A stretch of 64,000 nt of DNA. Source: Planctomycetota bacterium (lineage in GTDB: Bacteria > Planctomycetota > UBA1135 > UBA2386). Shown one piece after another: positions 34,656-42,443 of this stretch. The translations under genes were made by a program, and so were the position numbers. The stretch is taken from positions 22,131 through 86,130 of the forward strand of contig JADLHO010000090.1 in assembly GCA_020848735.1 (NCBI GenBank), read 5' to 3'. The first letter of the stretch is position 1. Each line of letters starts with the position of its first letter. The notes beneath the pieces were generated by a model. The model was given only the letters and a program-made list of their open reading frames with translations. It was not told where the DNA came from and did no database searches.

Positions 34656-34796
34656 TCGCGAAGCGCCCGCGGCACGGACGGCACGCGCCGGTCGGGACGC
34701 AAGCCGTTCTCCCCTCGTCAATTCCGGCCGGGCTCCCCGTCGATCACCGGGACGCAGTCAAGGGGCGCAACGGACACCGAGGGGAACACACCGACG

Positions 34797-35960
34797 ATGA
34801 AGCGCACGCTGGTCGAGATCCTGGCTGGTCTCGCCGTGCTGGTCCTGATGGCTTCGTTCCATCATCGACTCGCACGGTTGAACGACGACGCCGAGGAAGT
34901 GAAGGAGCTGCGGAGCCTGATCGAGCAGACCTCGCGTCGGATCGCTCCGGAGCCCGCGATCGACACCGTGCGCCGGGAGCTCATCGCCAAGGTCGACGAG
35001 CGCGTCGCCGAACTCGAGCGTCGCATCGCCGACGCCACGCGGAGCGCGAAGGACGCGAGCTTCCTCAAGGAGGAGGTCGAGCAGGCGCGTCAGACCGCGG
35101 CGTCGATCAAGGCCGAGATCGAGCGCGACGTCTCGCGCACGCGGGAGCTCGTGCAGACCTATGCGAACGAGCTGCGGATCCGCTCGGAGACCGCGAACCA
35201 GTCCGCCGAACGCGACCGCGCGGAGATCGAGAAGCTCAGCGGCCTCGTGCAGCCCGACCCCGACGAGCTCACGCGCGACCTGCTCCTGCCCGCGGTGCAG
35301 CTCAACGGTCAGGACACCGTGGGCTCCGGCACCTTGATCCGCTCCTGCCGCGACGCGGCGACCGGCAAGGTCGAGAACTGGGTGCTCACCGCCTACCACG
35401 TCGTGCGGAACATCCTGACCGACTCGCCGGAGTCGCAGCGCGAGGGCATCGCGGTGACCCTCTACGACCCGAGCGGCAAGGTCGAGACGCGCGGCGAGCT
35501 CGTCGCGTTCGACAAGGACCTCGACTCCGCGCTCCTGCGCCTGCGCACCGATCGCCAGTTCTCGCACGTCGCACGCGTGTTGCCGCGCGACCAGGCCGAC
35601 CGCATCCAGGTCTGGGAAGACGTCTATGCGATCGGCTGCCCGCTCGGCAACGACCCGATCCCGACGCGGGGTTCGATCGCGAGCAAGCACAACGTCCTCA
35701 ACGGGACGAACTACTGGATGATCAACGCGCCGACCTACTACGGGAACTCGGGCGGCGGCATCTTCCTCGCCGAGTCTCGCGTGCTCGTCGGCGTCTTCTC
35801 GAAGATCTACACGCACGGTCGCGGCAACCCGGTGGTCATCCCGCACATGGGGCTCTGCACGCCGATCCAGTCGATCTACGAGTGGCTCGATCGCGAGAAG
35901 CTCGGTCACCTCATCCAGACGCAGCCCGCGATGGATGGACTCGCCTCGCCGCCGAAGTGA
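34797..35960 (+). CDS. Membrane-anchored trypsin-like serine protease with coiled coil
   Basis: A 387-residue protein: transmembrane helix at about 5-22 (LVEILAGLAVLVLMAS), a long coiled coil (about 28-150), and a chymotrypsin-fold protease domain (about 160-375). The triad is visible as His201 in LTAYHVV, Asp243 in DKDLDSALL and Ser318 in YYGNSGGG. No PDZ domain follows, so it differs from DegP/HtrA. Placing the protease at the end of a coiled coil suggests trimers or clusters outside the membrane, perhaps degrading damaged envelope proteins. AGGGG lies 14 bases before the ATG. The gene stands alone between the HEAT-cyclophilin gene and a convergent gene. Confidence 0.88.
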   Translation: MKRTLVEILAGLAVLVLMASFHHRLARLNDDAEEVKELRSLIEQTSRRIAPEPAIDTVRRELIAKVDERVAELERRIADATRSAKDASFLKEEVEQARQTAASIKAEIERDVSRTRELVQTYANELRIRSETANQSAERDRAEIEKLSGLVQPDPDELTRDLLLPAVQLNGQDTVGSGTLIRSCRDAATGKVENWVLTAYHVVRNILTDSPESQREGIAVTLYDPSGKVETRGELVAFDKDLDSALLRLRTDRQFSHVARVLPRDQADRIQVWEDVYAIGCPLGNDPIPTRGSIASKHNVLNGTNYWMINAPTYYGNSGGGIFLAESRVLVGVFSKIYTHGRGNPVVIPHMGLCTPIQSIYEWLDREKLGHLIQTQPAMDGLASPPK

Positions 35961-35978
35961 GCCTGGGTCACCCGCCGT

Positions 35979-36773
35979 TCATCGCGGCGTGAGATCGACG
36001 AAGCCCTGCCACGCGAGGCTCACGCGCTCGAACAGGAGTCGCTCGGCCGCGTCGATGGCGTCGAGCACGGGACCGAGCCGCGGATCGTCGTCGCGATCGA
36101 TGCGGATCACGTAGCGCATGGAACCGGCGCGGTCGACGACGACCTGCTGGCCGGGTCGCGTGGGGCGCTGCGCGCGTCGCCAGGCCTCGCGTGCGCTCGC
36201 CTGCGCCGCCGCATCCTGCACGCTCTCGGGATCGACGTAGCGCTCGACATCGCCGCGCAGGAGCCGGCCGTCGCGGATCTCCGCGGCGAGTTCGGACCAG
36301 CGCCGGTAGAGCTGCGCCGCGGTCGCGCGGTGCTCGCTCACCGCCTCGCCGAGCGGGACCCAGGAGTCCTTCGGCAGGCAGAGTCCCTCGGCGAGGACCA
36401 CCCCGCGGGTGCGCGCGATGCGGCGGAACTCGCGGTACTCGCTGCGCAGGTTCGCGGGGCAGGGCACGCAGCCAGGCAGCAGCGGCGCTGCCGGCGCCGT
36501 GCTGCCCGGCTCCGCTTCGGCGGCATCGAGCGGGTTCGCGGACGCGGCTGCGGTCCGTCCGGAGCTCGCCGTCGCGTCGGTCGGGTCCTCGTCGCCGGCG
36601 AACTCGACGACGCGGAAGCCGCTCGGCGGCGGAACCTCGCCGAGCTCGGCCGGCGGCGTGGACTCGGGAACGGGCGGCGGCTCCCCGCGACGGAAGACGA
36701 GCAGGGCCGAGAGCGAGACCCCGACCAGCAGGAGGCCGAGCGGGAGACCCAGGCGCGGGTCGACGCGGACCAT
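35979..36773 (-). CDS. Membrane-anchored protein of unknown function
   Basis: A 264-residue protein. The N-terminus holds one transmembrane helix (LGLPLGLLLVGVSLSALLVF, about 7-27), then a Pro/Ala/Glu-rich low-complexity linker to about residue 95, then a Cys pair (GCVPCPANLRSEYR) and a helical C-terminal domain of 150 residues. No family is recognised. The ATG shares its A with the stop of the TPR gene (TGATG), so it is coupled to it. A weak 5-bp hairpin (35973-35989) surrounds its stop codon facing the protease gene. Confidence 0.7.
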   Translation of the reverse strand: MVRVDPRLGLPLGLLLVGVSLSALLVFRRGEPPPVPESTPPAELGEVPPPSGFRVVEFAGDEDPTDATASSGRTAAASANPLDAAEAEPGSTAPAAPLLPGCVPCPANLRSEYREFRRIARTRGVVLAEGLCLPKDSWVPLGEAVSEHRATAAQLYRRWSELAAEIRDGRLLRGDVERYVDPESVQDAAAQASAREAWRRAQRPTRPGQQVVVDRAGSMRYVIRIDRDDDPRLGPVLDAIDAAERLLFERVSLAWQGFVDLTPR

Positions 36774-38641
36774 CAGCGCAGCAGGCGACGCTTGCGACGC
36801 CGGTGCGCGGCGTTGTGCGGTTCGAGCTCGATCGCCTTGTCGAGCGCGAGGGTCGCCTCGTCGCGCCGCCCGAGGTGCTCGAGGCACTGCGCGCGCAGGA
36901 GGTGGAGCTCGACGTCCTCGGGCTCCTCGACCAGGGCCTCGTCGACGCACTCGAGCGCGCGCTTCGGATTGCCGCGCGCATCGAACATCTCGGCCATCTC
37001 GCCGAGGGCATCGGCCTGACCGGGATGCTGCGCGAGCACCTCGTTCATCAGGTCGAGGGCCTCTTCGTCACGACCGAGACGGCGCAGGGCGATGCCCGCG
37101 TAGTACATCGCGGGCCAGAAGTCCGGCGCGCGCTCGAGGCAGGCCTGCATCTCGAGGAGCGCGCCGCGCGGGTCGCGGCCCTTCACCGCGCGTTCGGAGG
37201 CGGCGGCGAAGCTGGCCTCGAAGCCGGGGACGTCGACCGCGAGCAGCGCGCGCGTGGCGCGCTCGCGCGAATGCGGCGGAAGCTCGTCCTGCAGCGCCGC
37301 GCGGAGCTCGACTCCCGCCTCGTCCATGCGCTGCAAGGCGACGAGACAGACCCCGAGGTCGGCACGCTCGACGGGATCCTCGAGCAGGCCGGCGAGTTCG
37401 ACGACCGCCGCCGCGATGCCCGCGGGCGGCGGGGCATCCTCGACGTGCTCGGCGAGGTAGCGCAGCAGCACGCTCGGCGCGCGCGGCTCGTCGGCCCACT
37501 CCGACGCACGCAACGCGCGCTCGCGGATGCATCGCAGTCCGCGCGCGAACTTGTCCCAGCCGTCGACCGTCTGTCGCTCCGCCATCGCGAGCCGCGCGAG
37601 GTGGGCGAAGAAGTCGGGGTTGCCGTCGAGCGCGAGGCCCCGCAGCCAGAGCTCACGGGCCCGCACGAGTTCGTTCGCGTTCGCGAGCGAGACCCCGAGG
37701 GACTCGAAGGCGCGCGGGAGCGGCTCGTCGAGCGTGATCGCGTGCTCGAGCCAGGCGCGCGCGCGGCGTTCGTCGCCGAGCATCCCGAGCTGATCGGCGA
37801 TCGCGACGCAGCCCTCGCCGTCGAGCGCGCGCGCGGCGAGCGAGAGGTCGACGATCCGCTCGCAGGCCGCGCGATCGACCCGACCGCTCTCGAGCGCCGG
37901 GAAGAGCGCCGACGCGAGCGTGCGCAGGGCGAGGCCGAAGCCGGGCTCGAGCTTGAGCGCGCGCGCCCGCGGGAGCCGCAGGTCCTCGCCCGCGCGTGCG
38001 GTCGCGAGTGCCGGATCGCCGGAGAGGAGCGCGGCCCCGTCGAGGCCCTCGAGCAGGGCGAGGAAGGCATCGGCGCGGTGCGTGAGCAGGTGCTTGCGCG
38101 GGCGGCGGAACGGGAGGCCGAGGATCTGCGCGAGGTGCTCCGCGATCGCGAGCAGGGATGCCGCGGGGTCGGCGAAGCGCACGACCCCGTGCACGCCTCG
38201 CGGGGCGACGAACGCCGACTCCTCGGCCCGCTCGTCGTCGGCGTCCGGGTCGCGGCGCTCGCTGCCGTCGTGGAAGTGCACGGACAGGTGCACGGCGATG
38301 CCGTCGTCCGCGGGTCGGATGCTGCCGACGACGAGCGCACGCGCGCCGCCACCGGAGCCCAGCATCGTGAAGACCTCGTCGGGTGAGGGTTCGTCGGAAA
38401 GCGTGATCCAACGGCGGGGGCCGTCGCTCGGCGGCGACTGCACCTCGAGCAGGCCCGCGGGTCCCGTCCGGCCGGCGTTGAGCAGGAGGTGCAGGACGTC
38501 GGGCAGGCGTCGCGCCACGACCGCCACGTCGATGCCGGGGACCTCGATCGGCTCGGGCACGGCGAAGGGCATGAGGAACACGCCCGGCTGGTTCGACGAC
38601 CGCGGCTCGCCGCCTTGGCCCTCGCGCGCTGCGTCACTCAT
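36773..38641 (-). CDS. Tetratricopeptide-repeat protein
   Basis: A 622-residue cytoplasmic protein; no signal peptide or membrane helix. Residues 20-190 form an N-terminal alpha/beta region (PFAVPEPIEVPGIDVAVVAR, GARALVVGSIRPADDGIAVH) without recognised motifs. From about 260 it is helical with TPR-like pairs, clearest in the last 130 residues (WPAMYYAGIALRRLGRDEEA, ALGEMAEMFDARGNPKRALE, LLRAQCLEHLGRRDEATLAL). The likely role is protein-protein scaffolding, possibly for the anchored protein encoded next. ATG 38641 was chosen over an upstream in-frame ATG (38695) because the added residues are Arg/Pro-rich and unrelated. Confidence 0.8.
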   Translation of the reverse strand: MSDAAREGQGGEPRSSNQPGVFLMPFAVPEPIEVPGIDVAVVARRLPDVLHLLLNAGRTGPAGLLEVQSPPSDGPRRWITLSDEPSPDEVFTMLGSGGGARALVVGSIRPADDGIAVHLSVHFHDGSERRDPDADDERAEESAFVAPRGVHGVVRFADPAASLLAIAEHLAQILGLPFRRPRKHLLTHRADAFLALLEGLDGAALLSGDPALATARAGEDLRLPRARALKLEPGFGLALRTLASALFPALESGRVDRAACERIVDLSLAARALDGEGCVAIADQLGMLGDERRARAWLEHAITLDEPLPRAFESLGVSLANANELVRARELWLRGLALDGNPDFFAHLARLAMAERQTVDGWDKFARGLRCIRERALRASEWADEPRAPSVLLRYLAEHVEDAPPPAGIAAAVVELAGLLEDPVERADLGVCLVALQRMDEAGVELRAALQDELPPHSRERATRALLAVDVPGFEASFAAASERAVKGRDPRGALLEMQACLERAPDFWPAMYYAGIALRRLGRDEEALDLMNEVLAQHPGQADALGEMAEMFDARGNPKRALECVDEALVEEPEDVELHLLRAQCLEHLGRRDEATLALDKAIELEPHNAAHRRRKRRLLR

Positions 38642-38818
38642 CGTGTGCCGCGATCCTCGGTCGGGGATGGAGCGCGCCGCGATCGGCCGCAGCACATCGG
38701 CAGGCTGTCGGGCCGCTTGGGTGCATCGCGCATCGTCTGGCGGGCTCGCCGCCGGGCGGGATCAAACCGCCAAGAGCGCGAGGCCGGTAGCGGGTAACTC
38801 GAAAAGACGGGGCCAGGG

Positions 38819-38840
38819 ATCGCCGCGAGAGGCCGGCGAT
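38819..38840 (-). terminator. Possible terminator of the HIT gene
   Basis: ATCGCCG (38819-38825) pairs perfectly with CGGCGAT (38834-38840) around an 8-base loop. On the minus strand, downstream of the HIT stop at 38906, the hairpin is followed after about four bases by a C-rich stretch and TTTT at 38812-38815. The spacing is too long for a textbook intrinsic terminator. Confidence 0.3.
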
Positions 38841-38905
38841 GGCGCGGGGACGGGGCATCCCGGCCGTTCGGGCGGCGGGCGCCCGGGCCGACGCTGCGGA
38901 GCGAG

Positions 38906-39256
38906 TCAGCCGGGCGGCCATGCCATGGGGCGGCCGGCGAGCAGGTGCACGTGCAGGTGGAAGACGGACTGTCCGGCGCCCGCCCCGTGGTTGACGACGA
39001 GCCGGAAGGCCTCGCCGTGCCCCTGGAGGCGGGCGATCTCGCCGGCGGCCCAGAGCAGATGGCCGAGCAGTTCGCGCTGCTCCTCGACCGCATCACCGAC
39101 GCGCGGGATCCGCGCCTTCGGGATCACCAGCACGTGGAGCGGCGCCTGCGGATCGAGGTCGCGGAAGGCGAGGCAGCGCTCGTCCTCCCAGACGATCGCT
39201 GCGGGGATCTCGCGGCGCAGGATGCGCGCGAACACGTTGCCGTCGTCGTACTGCAC
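38906..39256 (-). CDS. HIT-family nucleotide hydrolase (HinT-like)
   Basis: A 116-residue histidine-triad protein, the normal HinT length. The triad reads VFHLHVHLLAG with His100, His102 and catalytic His104; CLAFRDLDPQAPLHVLVIPK carries the upstream nucleotide-binding strand. HinT-type proteins hydrolyse adenosine phosphoramidates and aminoacyl-adenylates. Start is a GTG at 39256. The gene is alone on its strand here, followed by a 264-base space to the TPR gene. Confidence 0.92.
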   Translation of the reverse strand: MQYDDGNVFARILRREIPAAIVWEDERCLAFRDLDPQAPLHVLVIPKARIPRVGDAVEEQRELLGHLLWAAGEIARLQGHGEAFRLVVNHGAGAGQSVFHLHVHLLAGRPMAWPPG

Positions 39257-39385
39257 GCGGCGAGAGCATGACGCGCCTCGCGCCGAGGACAAGCCGCGGC
39301 GGCCGCCTGGGCGCGCGTGCGGCAATTCGCTTCCTGAGCGTCGCGTTGGGCTGCTGCGGGCGAGGCCCGCAGAACGAGCCGATCC

Positions 39386-39889
39386 ATGATCCACGAGGTA
39401 TCCGGGGACATCCTCCTCTCGAAGGCCGCTGCCATCGCGCATGGCATCGCGCCCAACGACGACTTCCACCAGGGTCTGGCGCTCTCCCTCCGGGAGCGCT
39501 GGCCGGCGATGTACAAGGACTTCCGCCACTACTGCCACCAGGCGCACCCGAAGCCGGGCACGCTCTGGACCTGGGGCGGCCCGGGTCACGTGCGGATCGT
39601 GAACCTCTTCACGCAGGACGGCGCCCCGACCCACGGCGGCAAGCCGGGCCGCGCGAGCACGGCGAACGTCAACCACTGCCTGCGCGAGCTGCACCGTCTG
39701 GTCGAGACCGAGAAGTTCGGCAGCCTCGCCCTGCCACGTCTCGCCACCGGCATCGGCGGACTCGACTGGGAGCTCGTGGAGCCCCTGATCCGACAGCACC
39801 TGGGCGCGCTGAAGATCCCGGTCTTCGTCTACTCGCGCTTCGAGTCCGGCAAGGCCGCCGACGAGAGCAGCGGCGCGAAGTCGAAGTGA
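39386..39889 (+). CDS. Macro-domain protein
   Basis: A 167-residue single-domain protein. The ADP-ribose pocket motifs are present: VSGDILLSKAAAIAHGIA at the N-terminus, the central PGTLWTWGGPG and RIVNLFTQ, and LPRLATGIGGLDWE, the glycine loop that holds the diphosphate. The form is close to stand-alone bacterial macro proteins that remove ADP-ribose from proteins or nucleic acids, including the DarG/TARG1-like branch, but no DarT toxin gene is adjacent. The charged Lys/Ser-rich tail is short. It is followed by tRNA-Arg after 61 bases. Confidence 0.88.
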   Translation: MIHEVSGDILLSKAAAIAHGIAPNDDFHQGLALSLRERWPAMYKDFRHYCHQAHPKPGTLWTWGGPGHVRIVNLFTQDGAPTHGGKPGRASTANVNHCLRELHRLVETEKFGSLALPRLATGIGGLDWELVEPLIRQHLGALKIPVFVYSRFESGKAADESSGAKSK

Positions 39890-39950
39890 CGCGAACCCTT
39901 CCGATCCCGCGTGGCACGGCGCACGGGCGACGCTAGCTTGGTCGCCTCGC

Positions 39951-40024
39951 GCGCCCGTAGCTCAGATGGATAGAGCACCGGTTTCCTAAACCGGGGGTCG
40001 TGGGTTCGAATCCCGCCGGGCGTG
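39951..40024 (+). tRNA. tRNA-Arg (anticodon CCT)
   Basis: A complete 74-base cloverleaf: acceptor GCGCCCG with CGGGCGT (first pair G-U), D arm GCTC/GAGC, anticodon arm CCGGT-TTCCTAA-ACCGG, five-base variable loop, T arm GTGGG-TTCGAAT-CCCGC, discriminator G. The anticodon CCT (39985-39987) decodes AGG. CCA is not encoded. A 6-bp inverted repeat (GGCGAC 39926-39931, GTCGCC 39941-39946) lies just upstream. Confidence 0.95.
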
Positions 40025-40059
40025 ATCGCGATGCCGCTCGGCATCGCCTCGCATCACGC
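40020..40059. terminator. Nested hairpin after tRNA-Arg, shared with the convergent gene
   Basis: The outer arms GCGTGAT (40020-40026) and ATCACGC (40053-40059) enclose a second perfect hairpin CGATGCC-GCTC-GGCATCG (40029-40046). The left arm uses the last tRNA bases and the right arm contains the stop codon (40054-40056) of the minus-strand Met/Arg-rich gene. It is placed to end transcription from both directions. Confidence 0.6.
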
Positions 40060-40845
40060 GCTGACGCGGGCGCGCTTGCGCTCGGGCCGGCGCTCCTCGG
40101 ACTTGCGCTCGTTCGGCTCGCGATCGTCCGGCTTGCGGGCGTCGGGCCGACCCTCGTTGCGCGCGTCGAGGCGAGCGCGGAGTTCCTCGAGGCGGCGGAT
40201 GAGCTGCTCGATGCGCTCGCGGGGGGCCTGCTGCTGCCCGCGACCCTGGTCCGGGCGCTGGCCGCGCGGGGCGGGTGCCATGCCGCGCTGGGCCATGCCG
40301 CGCTGGACCTGACCGCGCAGCCCCTGACCGCGCTGCGCCTGACCACGCATCTGCATCCCCCTCATCGGCATGCCGCGCATCTGCATGCCCCGCATCTGCA
40401 TGCCCCGCATCTGCATTCCACGGTGCAGCATCAGGCCGCGCCGGAGGGCCATCCCGCGGCCTCCCGCCTGCGGACCGCGCGGGCCGCGACCCTGCCGCTG
40501 CTGCTCCGGACGATCGCCGCGCGGGCCCTGGCGCCGCCCACCCTGCTCACCCTCTCCCTGACGCGGGCCGCGCTGCTCGCCCAGACGGCGCTCGAGCTCG
40601 GCGATGCGCTCGTTCGCGCGGTGGAGTTCGTCGAGGAGCCGCTGCGGCGACTGGTCGCCGCCGCGGAGCGTCTCGAGGCGCTCCACGATCCGCCCCCGGA
40701 TCTCCTCGCCGAGACCGTCGCGGACCACCGGCGGGCGCGCGCGGCGCGGCGCTGCACCCTCGTCCTGGGCGACGAGGTTCGAAGTGAAGAGGCTCGAAGA
40801 CAGGGCTCCGAGCACGAACAGACACGCTGCAAATCGCTTGGTCAT
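40054..40845 (-). CDS. Secreted Met/Arg/Gly/Gln-rich repeat protein
   Basis: A 263-residue exported protein: signal peptide (RFAACLFVLGALSSSLFTSN), a coiled coil near 55-92 (ERLETLRGGDQSPQRLLDEL), a Gln/Gly/Arg-rich middle, then a run of RGMQM units (five in a row on the plus strand at about 40360-40430) shading into RGQ/QRG repeats, a second short coiled coil (RIEQLIRRLEELRARLDARN) and a highly charged Arg/Glu tail. Metal binding through methionines or nucleic-acid or polymer binding through arginines are possible. Nothing is known from homology. Its stop codon is inside the tRNA hairpin. Confidence 0.75.
   Translation of the reverse strand: MTKRFAACLFVLGALSSSLFTSNLVAQDEGAAPRRARPPVVRDGLGEEIRGRIVERLETLRGGDQSPQRLLDELHRANERIAELERRLGEQRGPRQGEGEQGGRRQGPRGDRPEQQRQGRGPRGPQAGGRGMALRRGLMLHRGMQMRGMQMRGMQMRGMPMRGMQMRGQAQRGQGLRGQVQRGMAQRGMAPAPRGQRPDQGRGQQQAPRERIEQLIRRLEELRARLDARNEGRPDARKPDDREPNERKSEERRPERKRARVSA
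40360..40430 (-). repeat. Tandem 12-base repeat encoding RGMQ/RGMP units
   Basis: Five near-identical copies of a 12-base unit, reading CATCTGCATGCC or CATCGGCATGCC on the plus strand, lie inside the Met/Arg-rich gene. They encode MRGM-type units. The unit length is a multiple of three, so copy changes alter protein length without a frameshift. Confidence 0.7.
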
Positions 40846-41221
40846 CGGTCGCTTCCGATCATCGATCTTCGCAGGCTCGTGATCGGCTCCTGGTGTGGGG
40901 TCGCTGTCTCGCGCGTGAGCCGTGGGCCAGTGCTCGAAGCGAGCCCCGCGCGGATCGCCTCGAACGGTTCCGCGGCGAGGGACTCCACCGCCACACGCCG
41001 CGCCGCACGCCGAGACCGTTCGATGGGGCCTCGCCGCCGTCGTCAGCGAGCCATCGCGACGGGAGATGCCGCACTTCGTCAAGGCGGCGCCGCCGCGGTG
41101 TCGAATCTCCCGACGATGACCGTGGCGACCCAACGCGCGATCGAACCCATCGCACGCTGCGGCTAAGGTCTTCGCCCCGCCGACCGGATCCTCTCGTCCC
41201 ACCGATCCTGCCGCCCTTCCG
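40846..41221. other. 376-base divergent intergenic region
   Basis: This space separates the Met/Arg-rich gene (minus) and the first glycosyltransferase (plus), so it carries both promoters. Open frames cross it, but all are Arg/Pro-rich shadow frames without starts, ribosome sites or recognisable motifs. No RNA gene, repeat or strong hairpin was seen. Confidence 0.5.
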
Positions 41222-42436
41222 ATGAACATCGCCATCCTCAGCTACGAGTACCCGCCCGACACCGGCTTCGGCGGGATCGGCACCTACTCGTGGTACCAGG
41301 CGCGTGCCTTGGCGAAACTGGGCCACTCGGTCCACGTGTTCGCGGGCTCGCTGAAGCCCGGCATCTACCACGGCGAACACGAGGGAGTCCGCGTCACGCG
41401 CATCCAGAAGAAGAGCTGGCTGCACCGGCTCACGCAGGGGATGCGCGACCGCCGGCTCTGGTGGTCGCAGAACCGCATCGACACGGGTTACGCGGCCTAC
41501 TACGCGCTGCGGAAGGCGCTCGAGAAGGAGACGTTCGACATCGTCGAATTCCCCGAGTGCGGCGCCGACGGCATGGTCGTGACGACGCTGCTCGACATCC
41601 CGTCGGCGATCAAGTTCCACAGCCCCGCGCGGCTGATCATGAACATCTACGACACGCGGCGACTCGATCGCGAGGTGACCGCGTTCGTGGAGCAGCTCGC
41701 GATCAACCAGTGCACGGTGCGCACGTCGTGCTCGCAGTTCGTCGCCGACGAGGTGCGGACGAAGATGAACGTGCGGAAGCCGATCCACGTGGTGCCCAAC
41801 GGGATCGACCTCCAGCTCTTCGACAAGGACGAGGGGATCGACGTGCACTCGCGCTTCGGGCTGCCGACGAAGGATGCCATCACGGTCTTCTTCGCCAACC
41901 GCCTCGAGGAGCGGAAGGGCATCCACCTCGTGCGCGACATGTGCTTCCACGTCATGCGGAAGTACCCGAACGTGCACTTCGCGTTCGCCGGCGCCGATCT
42001 CTTCAAGTTCATGGAGAAGCAGATCCAGCCGTTCATCGAGAAGCACGGCCTGCAGAAGCGCTTCCACTACTTCGGCAAGCTGCAGCTCGCCGAGGTGCGG
42101 GCGATCCTCAAGCGCGTCGACATCTTCCTGATCCCGAGCCTCTGGGAGAACGCGCCGTATTCGTGCCTCGAGGCGATGTCCGCGGGTCGCGCGATCGTGT
42201 CGTCGGACTGCGGCGGCATGCCCGAGCTGATCCAGGACGGTCAGAACGGCCTGGTCGCGACCAACAACGACGCGCAGTCGTTCATCCGGCAGCTCGAACG
42301 CATGATCGAGGACAAGGCCCTGCGCGAGCGCCTGGGCTCCGCGGCGCGTCGAACGGTCGAGACGCGCCTCACCGACGTCGCGATCGCACGCCAGGCGACC
42401 GAGCTCTACGCGCGCGAGATCGCCGCCGCTCGCTGA
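41222..42436 (+). CDS. Glycosyltransferase family 4
   Basis: A 404-residue GT-B glycosyltransferase, cytoplasmic and likely membrane-associated. The N-terminal half shows ILSYEYPPDTGFGGIGTYSW, a GT4 start with Gly-rich acceptor loop, then VVPNGIDL between domains. The C-terminal half has FFANRLEERKGIHL and the E-x7-E donor site in ENAPYSCLEAMSAGRAIVSS (Glu-Asn-Ala and Glu-Ala-Met). It starts the polysaccharide region and is separated from the giant fusion gene by 7 bases, so they are probably co-transcribed. The sugar is not predictable. Confidence 0.92.
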   Translation: MNIAILSYEYPPDTGFGGIGTYSWYQARALAKLGHSVHVFAGSLKPGIYHGEHEGVRVTRIQKKSWLHRLTQGMRDRRLWWSQNRIDTGYAAYYALRKALEKETFDIVEFPECGADGMVVTTLLDIPSAIKFHSPARLIMNIYDTRRLDREVTAFVEQLAINQCTVRTSCSQFVADEVRTKMNVRKPIHVVPNGIDLQLFDKDEGIDVHSRFGLPTKDAITVFFANRLEERKGIHLVRDMCFHVMRKYPNVHFAFAGADLFKFMEKQIQPFIEKHGLQKRFHYFGKLQLAEVRAILKRVDIFLIPSLWENAPYSCLEAMSAGRAIVSSDCGGMPELIQDGQNGLVATNNDAQSFIRQLERMIEDKALRERLGSAARRTVETRLTDVAIARQATELYAREIAAAR

Positions 42437-42443
42437 GCGCCCG

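Noticed and set aside
39386..39889. DarT/DarG toxin-antitoxin system from the macro domain
   Set aside because: No DarT-like ADP-ribosyltransferase is encoded next to it; the protein is short and stands alone.
39951..40060. tRNA-Arg as an integration site of a mobile element
   Set aside because: No integrase, no direct copy of the tRNA 3' end in the window, and downstream sequence is explained by a hairpin and the convergent gene.
40893..41225. 110-codon ORF ending just inside the first glycosyltransferase gene
   Set aside because: It is Arg/Pro-rich, lacks a ribosome site and motifs, and lies in a divergent promoter region.
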